From: JAKLIX01 sp964605655
GTDB taxonomy: Bacteria; Bacteroidota; Bacteroidia; Bacteroidales; CAIXZF01
Direction of reading: 5' to 3'
DNA: 64,000 nucleotides
Assembly (NCBI GenBank): GCA_964605655.1
Contig: CAZSDK010000001.1
Location: 1 to 64,000 of the forward strand
Position numbers and translations under genes: made by a program. The first letter of the stretch is position 1. Each line of letters opens with the position of its first letter. Of the stretch, positions 53,118 to 62,202 are shown in pieces. The notes under the pieces were generated by a model. The model had not been told where the DNA came from, did not search any database, and worked only from the letters and a program-made list of their open reading frames with translations.

Positions 53118-55880
53118 TCATTTACTGACCACCAATTTTCGAGTGTTATGGTATGATAAAGATTGAATATCAATCAGGTATGTACCTGACTTCAGAGAAG
53201 TGAGGGCAACAGGAAAGGCAACATTCCTTTTAGATTCTGAATAGTTTCTTAACACCTCATTCCCTGCTAAGTCAAAAATGCGAACCAGTGTTTCTCCTAA
53301 AACGGGAATCGTGACCGAAATCCAATCGTTAGCAGGATTAGGATATATTTGAATTTCAGGACCAAGACGTTGCTGTTGATGGACGGATGCCGAAGGATCC
53401 AGGAGATAGGTACCCAGGTACAGGCCCCTGCCGTGAGTGGCAGCCACCACTTTTTTATCTGAATCGCGGATCTGGAGCATGTCGACCCTCACATGGGCAA
53501 GGCCATCGATAGCCGGCGACCAGAACACCTGCGATGAATTGAGGTTGCTGGTCGACCAGACCCCGAGTTCAGTGGCCAGAAGCGCCTGGCTGCTGTTCTG
53601 AGGGTGATAGATGGCCCATCGTACGGGCATATCCGGCAGGTTTCCTTCCACCGTTTGCCACGACAGTCCTCCATTGTATGTTTGCCATACCGAGCTGACA
53701 CCATAATTGGAGAAAGTCACCAGAAGCGTATCGTCGGAATGGCCCACCGCCACGCAAGAGATGGCGGCAGCCGGGAATGAAGGACTTCCGATCTCCGTGA
53801 CCTGAGGCGTATTTTGTGCCTGGCTGACCTTATAGAGTTTCCCTGACATGGTGCCAAGAAAAACCTTGATATTACTGAGGGTGGAGTTCGGTGAGACTTT
53901 AACATGCGTAAAGGGAACTGTGGTGCCAGTCCCCAGATTCAGAAACTGTCCCATGGAAGCTCCTCCCATATCCTCTATGCGTAACAGCTGATCCTGGGCT
54001 CCTGCACCAAACATGGGTCCTGCATTGGCATACAGGGTGTTCATGCGATAGTCGAAGTCAGCGGGGTTCACGAAATAACCGCTGGAGTAGTCACTCACCC
54101 AGGCCAGTATGCTTCCTGCATTAAAGACCACATACTGGTTATAGTACATGGAAGAGATGAAGAGGTTGGGATCATCTTTATCGTAGAAACAATAGGCACC
54201 GTCGCCGCCGCTGACCATATCGTCGAGAGCGATGGGGTCGCCTGTGTACCAAAGACATCCGTTGTCCTGCAGACCCCCTACTATGTCATTGGAACCCGTG
54301 ATCGGGCTGAGGGCACAACTGTAAAACTGAAGGGTAGAGAGACTCTTCGATCTTTCCATGAAGTAAGGCGTCGCATTTTGTGCGGTGGCTGTATAGAAGA
54401 CCCCACCGTCGCAACCGAAGATCATTTCTGAGGCATTCCATGGACTGTAGGCTATGTTGTGCTGGTCGGCGTGGACATAGTCAGGACCTCCTCCGGCGTA
54501 CATCTGTGACCAGTCGGTCAGTTTTTCCCACGACTGTCCGGCATTTTCGCTGCGATTCAGGTCGAGGCCTCCCAGCCATACCGTGTTGGCGTCGGAGGGG
54601 TCCACTTCTATGGTCAGGGCATGCCAGGCGATGGTCGCCCAGGTATTGCCGTTGAAGTCGGGCGGGATGTTCCCTTCCGTCCAGCTGGCACCCTGGTTGA
54701 CGGACTTCAGGAAATATCTTCCATGGTAGACCTCCCAGTCGCTGATGTAGCCGGCAGCAATGACAGCATATACGACGTTGGCGTTGGAAGGGGCACAGGC
54801 CACCATCACCCTTCCGGGCAGGTAGTAGTCGGGATTGCCGGGAATGGTGAGGTAGTAGTTGTTGTAAACCGCCCATGAGCCTGAGGTGCCAGCATCGGAA
54901 AACAAGATGGTGGCACCTCCGTTCCCGTCCAGGTTCCGTTGCGTACCGATGAAGATACGTCCGCTGGCGCTGATATCGATATCACAAACTGCCCAGGGCA
55001 CGGTCTGGCCGGTGATATTTGGCAACACCTGCGTCCAGGTAAGTCCTCCGTCGGCAGAACGGTAAAGACCATCGGAGGGGATGCTTTGGTGATCCACACC
55101 CTCATATTTTCCAGATACCACTCCAGCATAGATCACGCTGGAACCCCCTTCATTCCTGACTCTGATGTCGGTGACAAAGGCAAAACCAGAGGTAGAGGGA
55201 AGGAGGGTCCAGGTAAGTCCACCGTCGGTTGATTTGAATATTCCTACTCCCTTACCACAGGACTCACGGTAGGTGATGATAGCTGTGGAAGCCTCTCCGG
55301 TGCCTGCATACATGATCTGGGTATTGTTAGGGTCAAATTCGATGCAGCTGACTGCCAGCCCGTCCCAGAAATCGTCCACCACATTCCAAGGAGAGGTAAC
55401 AGAGGTGATATTGTTGTTATACCACAAACCTCCGGTAGCCGCAGCAGCCCAGACTTTCTTATGCTGAAGGTCATTCGGGTCCCAGGCCACAGCCTTCATC
55501 CTTCCTCCCATGTCGGAGGGCACATTGGTCCATTGGACCAAAGGATCCAGGGTTGTGGACTTTTGAGCGGATAAAGCCTTCGAATATTCCCAGGCATCGA
55601 CCAGCCGCTCCACAGGGACCTCGCCGGTAGCCGGATCCATGGTCAGGTAAAAATCCTGCAAAGCCATGGCTTCCGGCATATCTACTTCCTCTTTCTCATG
55701 GTCCCCGTAAGACGTTTCCTTGTCCTGCTTAATGAATCTCTTACTATCAACGTTCATGGCAGAAGTAAGAAATTTCTCAAAATCTCTCCTGTGATCGGAG
55801 GGGTGTTTCAGTAAAAGCAATGCGATGATCATTGCCGCCAACAATGAACATCCTGTTATCAAAGGCCAATTATGCTTCAT
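53118..55880 (-). CDS. BNR/Asp-box (VPS10-like) beta-propeller protein with T9SS sorting domain, 920 aa
   Basis: One hydrophobic N-terminal segment (residues about 5-24, LITGCSLLAAMIIALLLL) acts as signal or anchor. Residues about 110-820 contain repeated Asp-box/BNR elements such as STDGGLTWTLLPS, SADGGLTWTQVLP, SVNQGASWTEG and SENAGQSWEKL, as in sortilin-like or sialidase-like propellers. The C-terminus (about 845-920, IQIYPNPANDWISV) is a T9SS type A sorting domain. The catalytic set of a true sialidase was not recognised, so it may be a binding protein or a glycosidase of another type. Two small coiled-coil membrane proteins precede it in the operon. Confidence 0.82.
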   Translation of the reverse strand: MKHNWPLITGCSLLAAMIIALLLLKHPSDHRRDFEKFLTSAMNVDSKRFIKQDKETSYGDHEKEEVDMPEAMALQDFYLTMDPATGEVPVERLVDAWEYSKALSAQKSTTLDPLVQWTNVPSDMGGRMKAVAWDPNDLQHKKVWAAAATGGLWYNNNITSVTSPWNVVDDFWDGLAVSCIEFDPNNTQIMYAGTGEASTAIITYRESCGKGVGIFKSTDGGLTWTLLPSTSGFAFVTDIRVRNEGGSSVIYAGVVSGKYEGVDHQSIPSDGLYRSADGGLTWTQVLPNITGQTVPWAVCDIDISASGRIFIGTQRNLDGNGGATILFSDAGTSGSWAVYNNYYLTIPGNPDYYLPGRVMVACAPSNANVVYAVIAAGYISDWEVYHGRYFLKSVNQGASWTEGNIPPDFNGNTWATIAWHALTIEVDPSDANTVWLGGLDLNRSENAGQSWEKLTDWSQMYAGGGPDYVHADQHNIAYSPWNASEMIFGCDGGVFYTATAQNATPYFMERSKSLSTLQFYSCALSPITGSNDIVGGLQDNGCLWYTGDPIALDDMVSGGDGAYCFYDKDDPNLFISSMYYNQYVVFNAGSILAWVSDYSSGYFVNPADFDYRMNTLYANAGPMFGAGAQDQLLRIEDMGGASMGQFLNLGTGTTVPFTHVKVSPNSTLSNIKVFLGTMSGKLYKVSQAQNTPQVTEIGSPSFPAAAISCVAVGHSDDTLLVTFSNYGVSSVWQTYNGGLSWQTVEGNLPDMPVRWAIYHPQNSSQALLATELGVWSTSNLNSSQVFWSPAIDGLAHVRVDMLQIRDSDKKVVAATHGRGLYLGTYLLDPSASVHQQQRLGPEIQIYPNPANDWISVTIPVLGETLVRIFDLAGNEVLRNYSESKRNVAFPVALTSLKSGTYLIDIQSLSYHNTRKLVVSK

Positions 55881-55930
55881 CTGTCCCTATTTGATTCATT
55901 ATTAACTATTTGTATAATAAAAGACCCATC

Positions 55931-56479
55931 CTATCTGAACAGTATGGCTCCTGTGAGCAGGCCTGTGGCAGCACCCATTCCCCCGAAAATCCAACGGTTC
56001 AGTCCCCTCATCTTTTGCTGGTGCAGGAGCTTTTTCTGGCTTTCCTCCAGCTTCAGGTTGGCAGTCGCCAGTGCCTCCTTAGCCTTTTCCAGGTCGTTGT
56101 TCACCTGCGTCAGGGCCGACCGGTTGCTTTTGATCATATCCTGCATCTCTCCCGACATCATATCATATTTGGTCCTGATCTCCCGGCTGAACTGATCTGC
56201 CTCTTGGAGGGCATTCTCGTAGGTGGCAATCAGATTCTTCTGGTTGTCAGGCGATTGATTCAGGATATACTCCCTGGATTTCTCATAAAGCCCAAACCGG
56301 TAGTTATTGATGATCACAGCGGAATCGCATTGAATGATCACCTGCTGGCCAAAATGAAGCAGCATCGGTTTTCCTCCGGCCTTGCAATTGGGATCACCAA
56401 AGTACAAAGGTGACTGAGCAAGGGAAAGAAAGGGCAGAGGAAATAAAATGAATAGGCAAAGGTAGGTTATATTCCTCAT
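55931..56479 (-). CDS. Exported coiled-coil protein with C-terminal membrane span, 182 aa
   Basis: Signal peptide LCLFILFPLPFLSLAQ, a short domain with two Cys (PNCKAGGKPMLLHFGQQVII), a coiled coil (about residues 80-158, rich in Glu, Lys, Gln) and a C-terminal hydrophobic segment (FGGMGAATGLLTGAILF). No family recognised. It lies 16 bases after the 125-aa gene and 50 bases before the BNR gene, so it probably works with them. Confidence 0.7.
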   Translation of the reverse strand: MRNITYLCLFILFPLPFLSLAQSPLYFGDPNCKAGGKPMLLHFGQQVIIQCDSAVIINNYRFGLYEKSREYILNQSPDNQKNLIATYENALQEADQFSREIRTKYDMMSGEMQDMIKSNRSALTQVNNDLEKAKEALATANLKLEESQKKLLHQQKMRGLNRWIFGGMGAATGLLTGAILFR

Positions 56480-56495
56480 TAATAATATTTTAGAA

Positions 56496-56873
56496 TTACT
56501 TTAAGGTTTTCAGTTCCTTTTGCAGGAGTTGAAGCTTCTGCTGGTCGTCCTGGATCTTTGACCGGATTTCATTAATCTGTTTTCCTGATGCTGTTTTTCT
56601 AATTTCATTGGAACGACTGATTGCGTTCACTTCCCTGTCCAATGCCGCAGCCTTCAATCCGGTCCGGCCCAGGCTGACGATAACTGAATCGAGGCTGTTT
56701 GTCGCTTTATCCAGACAGACACTCACCGTGTCGAGCTTCACTTGTGCTTCTTCAAGTTTATTGATGACACTTTGGTCAGGCTTCCTGATAAGCATAACCA
56801 GGGTTATCATATTAAAAACAATCAATATGAGGATGATCGTCAACAATAGCCTGGCTTGTTTGTTTGATTTCAA
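56496..56873 (-). CDS. Small single-span membrane coiled-coil protein, 125 aa
   Basis: Starts from TTG; no ATG is available before residue 22. One membrane helix (about 9-28, LLLTIILILIVFNMITLVML) is followed by a periplasmic or cytoplasmic coiled coil (about 33-125) rich in Leu, Asp, Lys and Gln. A near-consensus -7 box TACCTTTA lies on this strand at 56891-56898, giving a short leader that agrees with the TTG start. First gene of the four-gene minus-strand group. Function unknown. Confidence 0.6.
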   Translation of the reverse strand: MKSNKQARLLLTIILILIVFNMITLVMLIRKPDQSVINKLEEAQVKLDTVSVCLDKATNSLDSVIVSLGRTGLKAAALDREVNAISRSNEIRKTASGKQINEIRSKIQDDQQKLQLLQKELKTLK

Positions 56874-56928
56874 GGTTGTGATTTTGAGAATAAAGGTAGT
56901 TTTTTTACCAAAATAGAGGGTTTTTTCC

Positions 56929-56936
56929 TAACTTTG
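56929..56936 (+). promoter_or_regulatory. -7 box of the atpBEFHAG operon
   Basis: TAACTTTG matches TAnnTTTG and overlaps the spurious upstream TTG start of atpB at 56934, so the ATG at 56964 is right. Confidence 0.6.
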
Positions 56937-56963
56937 CAAACCGATAAATCGGGCGGAAAACTG

Positions 56964-58109
56964 ATGAAACGATTGAATTCCAGCACCTTGAGACGATATT
57001 TTTTACTCCTTTTCACTGTTATTTGTTTTATCCTGACCGGACCAGTCACCCTTTCTGCCACCGAAGAGCAGGCACACGGGCCTGAAGCTGCCAAGGAGTT
57101 CAATGCCGGAGAGATGATCGTTGACCATATCATCGATCACCATGAATGGCATATCCTGGATTTCAAAGGCACGCATGTCAGCATTCCTTTACCCGTGATC
57201 CTTTGGTACAATGGCCGGCTCGATGTTTTCAGTTCAGCCCGTTTTCATCAGGCCACCGAAGCATACAAGGGTTATAAAATTGAGACCGAAGGAGAAAATA
57301 AGAACAAGATTGTCAGGACGGTAGGCGACACCCTCGAGACCGATACCACGGCCGCTCTTCCCCTTGATTTTTCTATCACCAAAAACGTGCTGGCTCTCTT
57401 TTTCAGCGTCATCCTTTTGCTGGTGATCTTTCTTTCGGTTTCAAAAAGTTACCGGAAAAGGGGCAACCAGGCACCCAAAGGATTACAGTCGCTGCTGGAG
57501 CCCGTTATCCTGTTCATCCGTGACGACGTTGCCATCCCTTCCATCGGTGAAAGAAGATACGCCAGGTATATGCCTTACCTGCTCACCCTGTTCTTCTTTA
57601 TCTTTTTCAGCAACCTGATGGGGTTGATACCCATCTTCCCTGGAGGGGCCAATCTTACGGGAAACATCGCCGTTACCCTGGTGATGGCTGTCTTCACTTT
57701 CATCATCACCACCTTTAGCGGTAACAAGTCCTATTGGACTCATATAGTGAATACTCCGGGCGTTCCCTGGTGGCTTAAAATACCTTTTCCCCTGATGCCT
57801 TTTGTGGAGCTCATCGGGGTCTTCACCAAGCCCATTGTATTGATGATCCGTCTCTTTGCGAACATGATGGCCGGGCACATCGTCATGCTGGGCTTCATCA
57901 GCCTTATTTTCATATTCGGAAGCATGAACCAGGCACTGGGGTACGGGGTTTCTGTCGTCTCCGTAGCCTTTGCCATTTTCATGAACCTTCTTGAACTCCT
58001 GGTTGCCTTTATCCAGGCATTCGTATTTACCTTATTATCAGCTTTATATTTTGGGATGGCTTCAGAAGACCATGGTCACGAAGCCGTGGAAGCCTCCGCT
58101 CATCACTGA
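56964..58109 (+). CDS. atpB: ATP synthase F0 subunit a, 381 aa
   Basis: Forms the proton half-channels next to the c-ring in the inner membrane. A cleavable-looking signal segment (YFLLLFTVICFILTGPVTLSA) and a long periplasmic N-terminal extension, typical of Bacteroidetes, precede the five or six membrane helices. The essential Arg lies in VLMIRLFANMMAGHIVML. Operon head; atpE begins 23 bases after the stop. Confidence 0.96.
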   Translation: MKRLNSSTLRRYFLLLFTVICFILTGPVTLSATEEQAHGPEAAKEFNAGEMIVDHIIDHHEWHILDFKGTHVSIPLPVILWYNGRLDVFSSARFHQATEAYKGYKIETEGENKNKIVRTVGDTLETDTTAALPLDFSITKNVLALFFSVILLLVIFLSVSKSYRKRGNQAPKGLQSLLEPVILFIRDDVAIPSIGERRYARYMPYLLTLFFFIFFSNLMGLIPIFPGGANLTGNIAVTLVMAVFTFIITTFSGNKSYWTHIVNTPGVPWWLKIPFPLMPFVELIGVFTKPIVLMIRLFANMMAGHIVMLGFISLIFIFGSMNQALGYGVSVVSVAFAIFMNLLELLVAFIQAFVFTLLSALYFGMASEDHGHEAVEASAHH

Positions 58110-58132
58110 TTACTAACCTTAAACCATATCAA

Positions 58133-58393
58133 ATGACCCTTTTAACCATTTTATTACAAGTTGCCACCGACCTGTCGGCTATTGCCAAGATGGGTGCCGG
58201 CATTGGAGCAGGGATCGCAGCCATCGGCGCTGGTATCGGTATTGGTAACATCGGCCGCGGTGCCGTTGAGTCCATTGCCCGTCAGCCGGAAGCCGTGGGT
58301 GATATCCGTACCAATATGATCATTGCAGCCGCTCTGATCGAAGGGGTAGCCTTTTTTGCTATCGTGGTCTGCCTGCTCGCCGTATTTATTTAG
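58133..58393 (+). CDS. atpE: ATP synthase F0 subunit c, 86 aa
   Basis: Two helices form the rotor ring. Helix 1 is Gly/Ala-rich (GAGIGAGIAAIGAGIGIGNI), the loop is RQPEA, and helix 2 carries the carboxylate Glu70 in ALIEGVAFFAIVV. The residue after the Glu is Gly, not Ser, and the Gln of sodium-type c subunits is absent, so proton coupling is likely. Confidence 0.96.
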   Translation: MTLLTILLQVATDLSAIAKMGAGIGAGIAAIGAGIGIGNIGRGAVESIARQPEAVGDIRTNMIIAAALIEGVAFFAIVVCLLAVFI

Positions 58394-58400
58394 TGATGGG

Positions 58401-58447
58401 TCATTCTTAGCCGGGATCGGCGTTTGGCCTGGTCCCGCTAAGAATGA
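58401..58447 (+). promoter_or_regulatory. Strong hairpin between atpE and atpF
   Basis: TCATTCTTAGC (58401-58411) pairs with GCTAAGAATGA (58437-58447) over 11 perfect pairs, then after one bulged base GGGA (58413-58416) pairs with TCCC (58433-58436). There is no U-run, so it is more likely an mRNA stabiliser, processing site or partial stop than a full terminator. Confidence 0.7.
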
Positions 58448-58494
58448 ACTCCATTGAGAACAACAAATTGAAAATTTACTAAGCCTTTGTCATT

Positions 58495-58989
58495 ATGGAA
58501 CTTGTAAGTCCGGGTATTGGCCTGATCTTCTGGATGAGCTTATCCTTCGGAGTGGTTTTGTGGGTTTTAGGCCGTTTTGCCTGGAAACCCATCATGAAAG
58601 CCCTCCACGAGAGGGAACAAACCATCGATACTGCTTTACATGCAGCCGAGAAAGCCAGACAAGAGATGAAAGAGCTGAAGTTCAGCAATGAGATGTTGCT
58701 GAAAGAAGCCAAGGAAGAGAGGGATGCCCTGATGCGGGATGCCCGTAAGCTGAGAGAAAGCATGCTGGAGGAAGCCAAAACCAAAGCCAGGGAAGAGGCC
58801 GACAGGATCATAGAGAACGCCAGGGCCAGCATCGAATATGAAAAGATGGCTGCCATGACCGATCTGAAAAACCAACTGGCCCAGCTGTCCATAGAAATCG
58901 CTGAGAAGCTTCTCAGGGAAGAGTTATCCGGGGGGCACAAGCAGGAAGATTATCTGAAAAAACTGCTTAACGACGTCAAGTTCAACTAA
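58495..58989 (+). CDS. atpF: ATP synthase F0 subunit b, 164 aa
   Basis: Peripheral stalk. One N-terminal membrane helix (IGLIFWMSLSFGVVLWVLG) and a long charged coiled coil. Family motif FAWKPIMKALHEREQTIDTA follows the helix. atpH starts 6 bases after the stop. Confidence 0.94.
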   Translation: MELVSPGIGLIFWMSLSFGVVLWVLGRFAWKPIMKALHEREQTIDTALHAAEKARQEMKELKFSNEMLLKEAKEERDALMRDARKLRESMLEEAKTKAREEADRIIENARASIEYEKMAAMTDLKNQLAQLSIEIAEKLLREELSGGHKQEDYLKKLLNDVKFN

Positions 58990-58995
58990 TCGGAT

Positions 58996-59553
58996 ATGAA
59001 GAACACCAGGATTGGCAGCAGGTATGCAAAGGCTTTCTTTGAACTGGCACTGGAACAGGGTTTCCTTGAGCAGGCCAGGGAAGACATGCTTTTAGTCCTA
59101 CAGGTATACCAGACCTCTAAGGAATTTAAGCTGCTGATGAACAACCCGGTAGTGCCGGCAGCTAAGAAAGCCTCCGTCGTCAAAAGCATCTTTTCAGGCA
59201 AACTGCATGAAGGAAGCCAGCTTTTCCTCAACATCCTCACCCACAAAAGGAGAGAGATGCATGTGGATGCCATCGCTGAGGAGTTTCTTCGTTTGTATAA
59301 AGAACACAAAAACATTAAGACCGCACAACTGCAAACCGCGGTTCCCGCTGATGAAACCACTCGCTCAGCCGTGATCCGCCTGGTCAAAGATCGCTTTCAC
59401 TGTGAGGTGGAGCTCCTGGAAGAAGTCAATCCCAACCTGATTGGAGGATTTATCCTGAAAGTTGATGACTTCCAATATGATACGAGTATAAGGTCGGAAC
59501 TGAACCTTTTGAAAAAAGAGTTCCGCGAAAATGTATATAAGAAAGGAATTTAA
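58996..59553 (+). CDS. atpH: ATP synthase F1 subunit delta, 185 aa
   Basis: Joins the stalk to F1. N-terminal helical domain starting RIGSRYAKAFFELALEQGFL; C-terminal part with LLEEVNPNLIGGFILKVDDF, the conserved delta signature. atpA follows closely. Confidence 0.94.
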   Translation: MKNTRIGSRYAKAFFELALEQGFLEQAREDMLLVLQVYQTSKEFKLLMNNPVVPAAKKASVVKSIFSGKLHEGSQLFLNILTHKRREMHVDAIAEEFLRLYKEHKNIKTAQLQTAVPADETTRSAVIRLVKDRFHCEVELLEEVNPNLIGGFILKVDDFQYDTSIRSELNLLKKEFRENVYKKGI

Positions 59554-59567
59554 TAATACTGTTGAGT

Positions 59568-61163
59568 ATGGCAGAAATTAAACCTGCTGAAGTATCGGCC
59601 ATTTTGAGGCAGCAACTCTCTGGCTTTCGTACCGAGAAAGAACTGGAAGAAACCGGGACTGTTTTACAGGTCGGCGACGGCATCGCACGTGTATATGGCC
59701 TCACCAACGCCGAATCAGGTGAGATGGTGGAGTTTGAAAAAGGCGGTGTGAAAGGCATCGTGCTGAACCTGGAGGAAGACAATGTGGGTATTGTGCTTCT
59801 GGGTGGGTCGGTGCATATCAAGGAAGGCGACATCGTGAAGCGTACAGGACTCATCGCCAGCATCAAGGCAGGCGAAGGGATGCTCGGCAGGGTCATCAAC
59901 ACCCTGGGCGAGCCCCTCGACGGAAAGGGCCCAGTTTCCGGAACCCTTTTCGAGATGCCATTGGAAAGGAAAGCCCCCGGCGTCATCTACCGGCAGCCGG
60001 TGAACGAGCCCCTGCAGACCGGTATCAAGGCCATCGATGCCATGATCCCTATCGGAAGAGGACAGAGGGAGCTGATCATTGGTGACCGCCAGACCGGGAA
60101 ATCTGCCATCGCTCTCGACACCATCATTAATCAAAAGTCATTTTTTGACGCCGGCAAACCGGTATACTGCATCTATGTAGCTGTAGGACAGAAAGGTTCC
60201 ACGGTGGCCAACTTTGTGAAGACGCTGGAACAATACGGCGCCATGGATTATACCATCGTGGTCACCGCTACCGCTTCAGACCCCGCAGCCATGCAGTTTT
60301 ACGCTCCCTTTGCCGGGGCAGCCATCGGAGAATATTTCAGGGATACGGGACGTCCGGCTCTGGTCATCTACGACGACCTCTCCAAACAAGCCGTGGCCTA
60401 CCGTGAAGTGTCGCTCCTGCTTCGCAGGCCTCCCGGACGTGAAGCCTATCCGGGTGACGTGTTCTACCTTCATTCCCGGCTGCTTGAAAGAGCCGCCAGG
60501 ATCATCTCCTCCGATGCCATCGCCAAACAGATGAACGACCTTCCGGAGTCTATCAGTGGTATGGTCAAAGGTGGTGGCTCCCTCACCGCCCTTCCCATTA
60601 TTGAGACTCAGGCCGGTGACGTGTCGGCCTATATCCCCACCAACGTGATCTCTATCACTGACGGACAGATCTTCCTGGAGACGCCCCTCTTCAACGCAGG
60701 GATCAGACCTGCCATCAACGTAGGTATTTCAGTATCCCGCGTCGGTGGTAACGCCCAAATCAAGACCATGAAAAAAGTGGCCGGTACCCTTAAACTCGAC
60801 CAGGCCCAATACCGTGAGCTGGAAGCCTTCTCCAAATTCGGATCCGACCTGGATGCCGCTACCAAAGCGGTCCTGGAGAAAGGTGCCCGTAACGTGGAAA
60901 TCCTTAAACAACCCCAGTATTCACCACTGGCCGTTGACAAGCAGATTGCCATTATCTACTGCGGAACCAAAGGTTTGCTTCAAAAAATTCCCATCACACA
61001 GGTCCGGAACTTTGAAGAAGAATTCCTCCACCACCTGGAAGAAAACCACAGGCAGGATGTGCTGGACCCTCTCATGTCAGGATCTCTCAGTGATGAGATA
61101 ACTAAAAAACTGGAAGAAGTCGCCAGGAACATCTCTAAGAAATATGAGGCTGCCAATAAGTAA
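59568..61163 (+). CDS. atpA: ATP synthase F1 subunit alpha, 531 aa
   Basis: Forms the F1 hexamer with beta. N-terminal beta barrel, then P-loop GDRQTGKSAIALDTI, YVAVGQKGSTVANFVKTLE, and the alpha signature near PAINVGISVSRVGGNAQI. The ATG at 59568 (MAEIKPAEVS) is preferred to the TTG two codons earlier. Confidence 0.97.
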   Translation: MAEIKPAEVSAILRQQLSGFRTEKELEETGTVLQVGDGIARVYGLTNAESGEMVEFEKGGVKGIVLNLEEDNVGIVLLGGSVHIKEGDIVKRTGLIASIKAGEGMLGRVINTLGEPLDGKGPVSGTLFEMPLERKAPGVIYRQPVNEPLQTGIKAIDAMIPIGRGQRELIIGDRQTGKSAIALDTIINQKSFFDAGKPVYCIYVAVGQKGSTVANFVKTLEQYGAMDYTIVVTATASDPAAMQFYAPFAGAAIGEYFRDTGRPALVIYDDLSKQAVAYREVSLLLRRPPGREAYPGDVFYLHSRLLERAARIISSDAIAKQMNDLPESISGMVKGGGSLTALPIIETQAGDVSAYIPTNVISITDGQIFLETPLFNAGIRPAINVGISVSRVGGNAQIKTMKKVAGTLKLDQAQYRELEAFSKFGSDLDAATKAVLEKGARNVEILKQPQYSPLAVDKQIAIIYCGTKGLLQKIPITQVRNFEEEFLHHLEENHRQDVLDPLMSGSLSDEITKKLEEVARNISKKYEAANK

Positions 61164-61223
61164 TCTCCTCAAAACCAAAGATCATCCTCAGATAACCATT
61201 ATTAACAGGAAAAACTCCAGGGA

Positions 61224-62105
61224 ATGCCCAGCCTAAAAGAAGTAAGGATACGGATTGCATCGGTGAAATCGACCCAACAGATCACCAGTGCTATGAAGAT
61301 GGTGGCTGCCAGCAAATTACGCCGGGCACAAAACGCCATCCTCAACCTGCGTCCCTATGCCACCAAACTGCGGGAAATGATGGGAAGCCTGTCGGCCGAT
61401 GCCACCGACACCGGTTTTGCAGCCCTCACCGAACAGAGAAAACCTGAGAATATCCTGCTGGTGGTGGTATCTTCCAACAGAGGACTTTGTGGTGCATTTA
61501 ACACCAATGTGATCAAAGCCACCCTCGACCTGATGAATGTAAAATATGCCGGTCAGCATCAAAATGGTAATGTGCAGCTTCTCCTCATCGGGAAAAAAGC
61601 AGGAGATTTCTTTTCCAAAAGGAAATACCCTGTGGCAGGGACCCATCATGAGCTCTTCGATGGACTGAGTTCTGAAAAAGCAATACCCGTTGCCGAAAGA
61701 GTGATGCAGGACTTTACCTCCAAAAAATATGACAGGGTCGAGGTGATCTATAACCAGTTTAAAAATGCCGCGGTTCAGCGACTCGTTGTTGAACCTTTCC
61801 TTCCGCTGGTTCCGGAAAGCACTGTTGCAAATGCTTCAGGGAGTGCTGATTACATCTATGAACCCACACAGGAGGAGATCCTCAGCGACCTGATTCCCAG
61901 GTCCCTCAAGATACAGTTTTACAAAACACTTCTGGATTCCTTTGCCTCAGAACACGGGGCCAGGATGACGGCCATGCACAAGGCCACAGATAATGCTACC
62001 GAGCTTCTTAAAGAACTGAAACTCACCTACAACAAGGTGCGCCAGGCTACCATCACCAACGAGATCCTTGAGATCGTCTCCGGCGCAGAAGCCCTTAAAG
62101 GATAA
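61224..62105 (+). CDS. atpG: ATP synthase F1 subunit gamma, 293 aa
   Basis: Central rotor shaft. N-terminal coiled-coil strand EVRIRIASVKSTQQITSAMK, then SNRGLCGAFNTNV, and C-terminal helix with VRQATITNEILEIVSGAEAL. Last gene of the operon; beta and epsilon are not downstream. Confidence 0.96.
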   Translation: MPSLKEVRIRIASVKSTQQITSAMKMVAASKLRRAQNAILNLRPYATKLREMMGSLSADATDTGFAALTEQRKPENILLVVVSSNRGLCGAFNTNVIKATLDLMNVKYAGQHQNGNVQLLLIGKKAGDFFSKRKYPVAGTHHELFDGLSSEKAIPVAERVMQDFTSKKYDRVEVIYNQFKNAAVQRLVVEPFLPLVPESTVANASGSADYIYEPTQEEILSDLIPRSLKIQFYKTLLDSFASEHGARMTAMHKATDNATELLKELKLTYNKVRQATITNEILEIVSGAEALKG

Positions 62106-62202
62106 ACCCTCCTTCTGATATTTTTACATGGAAACATACCTTGCCGGGTGTGTTTGGAATCTGCTTTTTCCGTATCTTCGTATCCTGAAAAATGATACAA
62201 CC

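Noticed and set aside
53118..55880. BNR protein as a true sialidase
   Set aside because: Asp-boxes are present, but the FRIP motif and the arginine triad of sialidases were not recognised.
58401..58447. atpE-atpF hairpin as a full transcription terminator
   Set aside because: No run of T follows, and the downstream atp genes need the same transcript.
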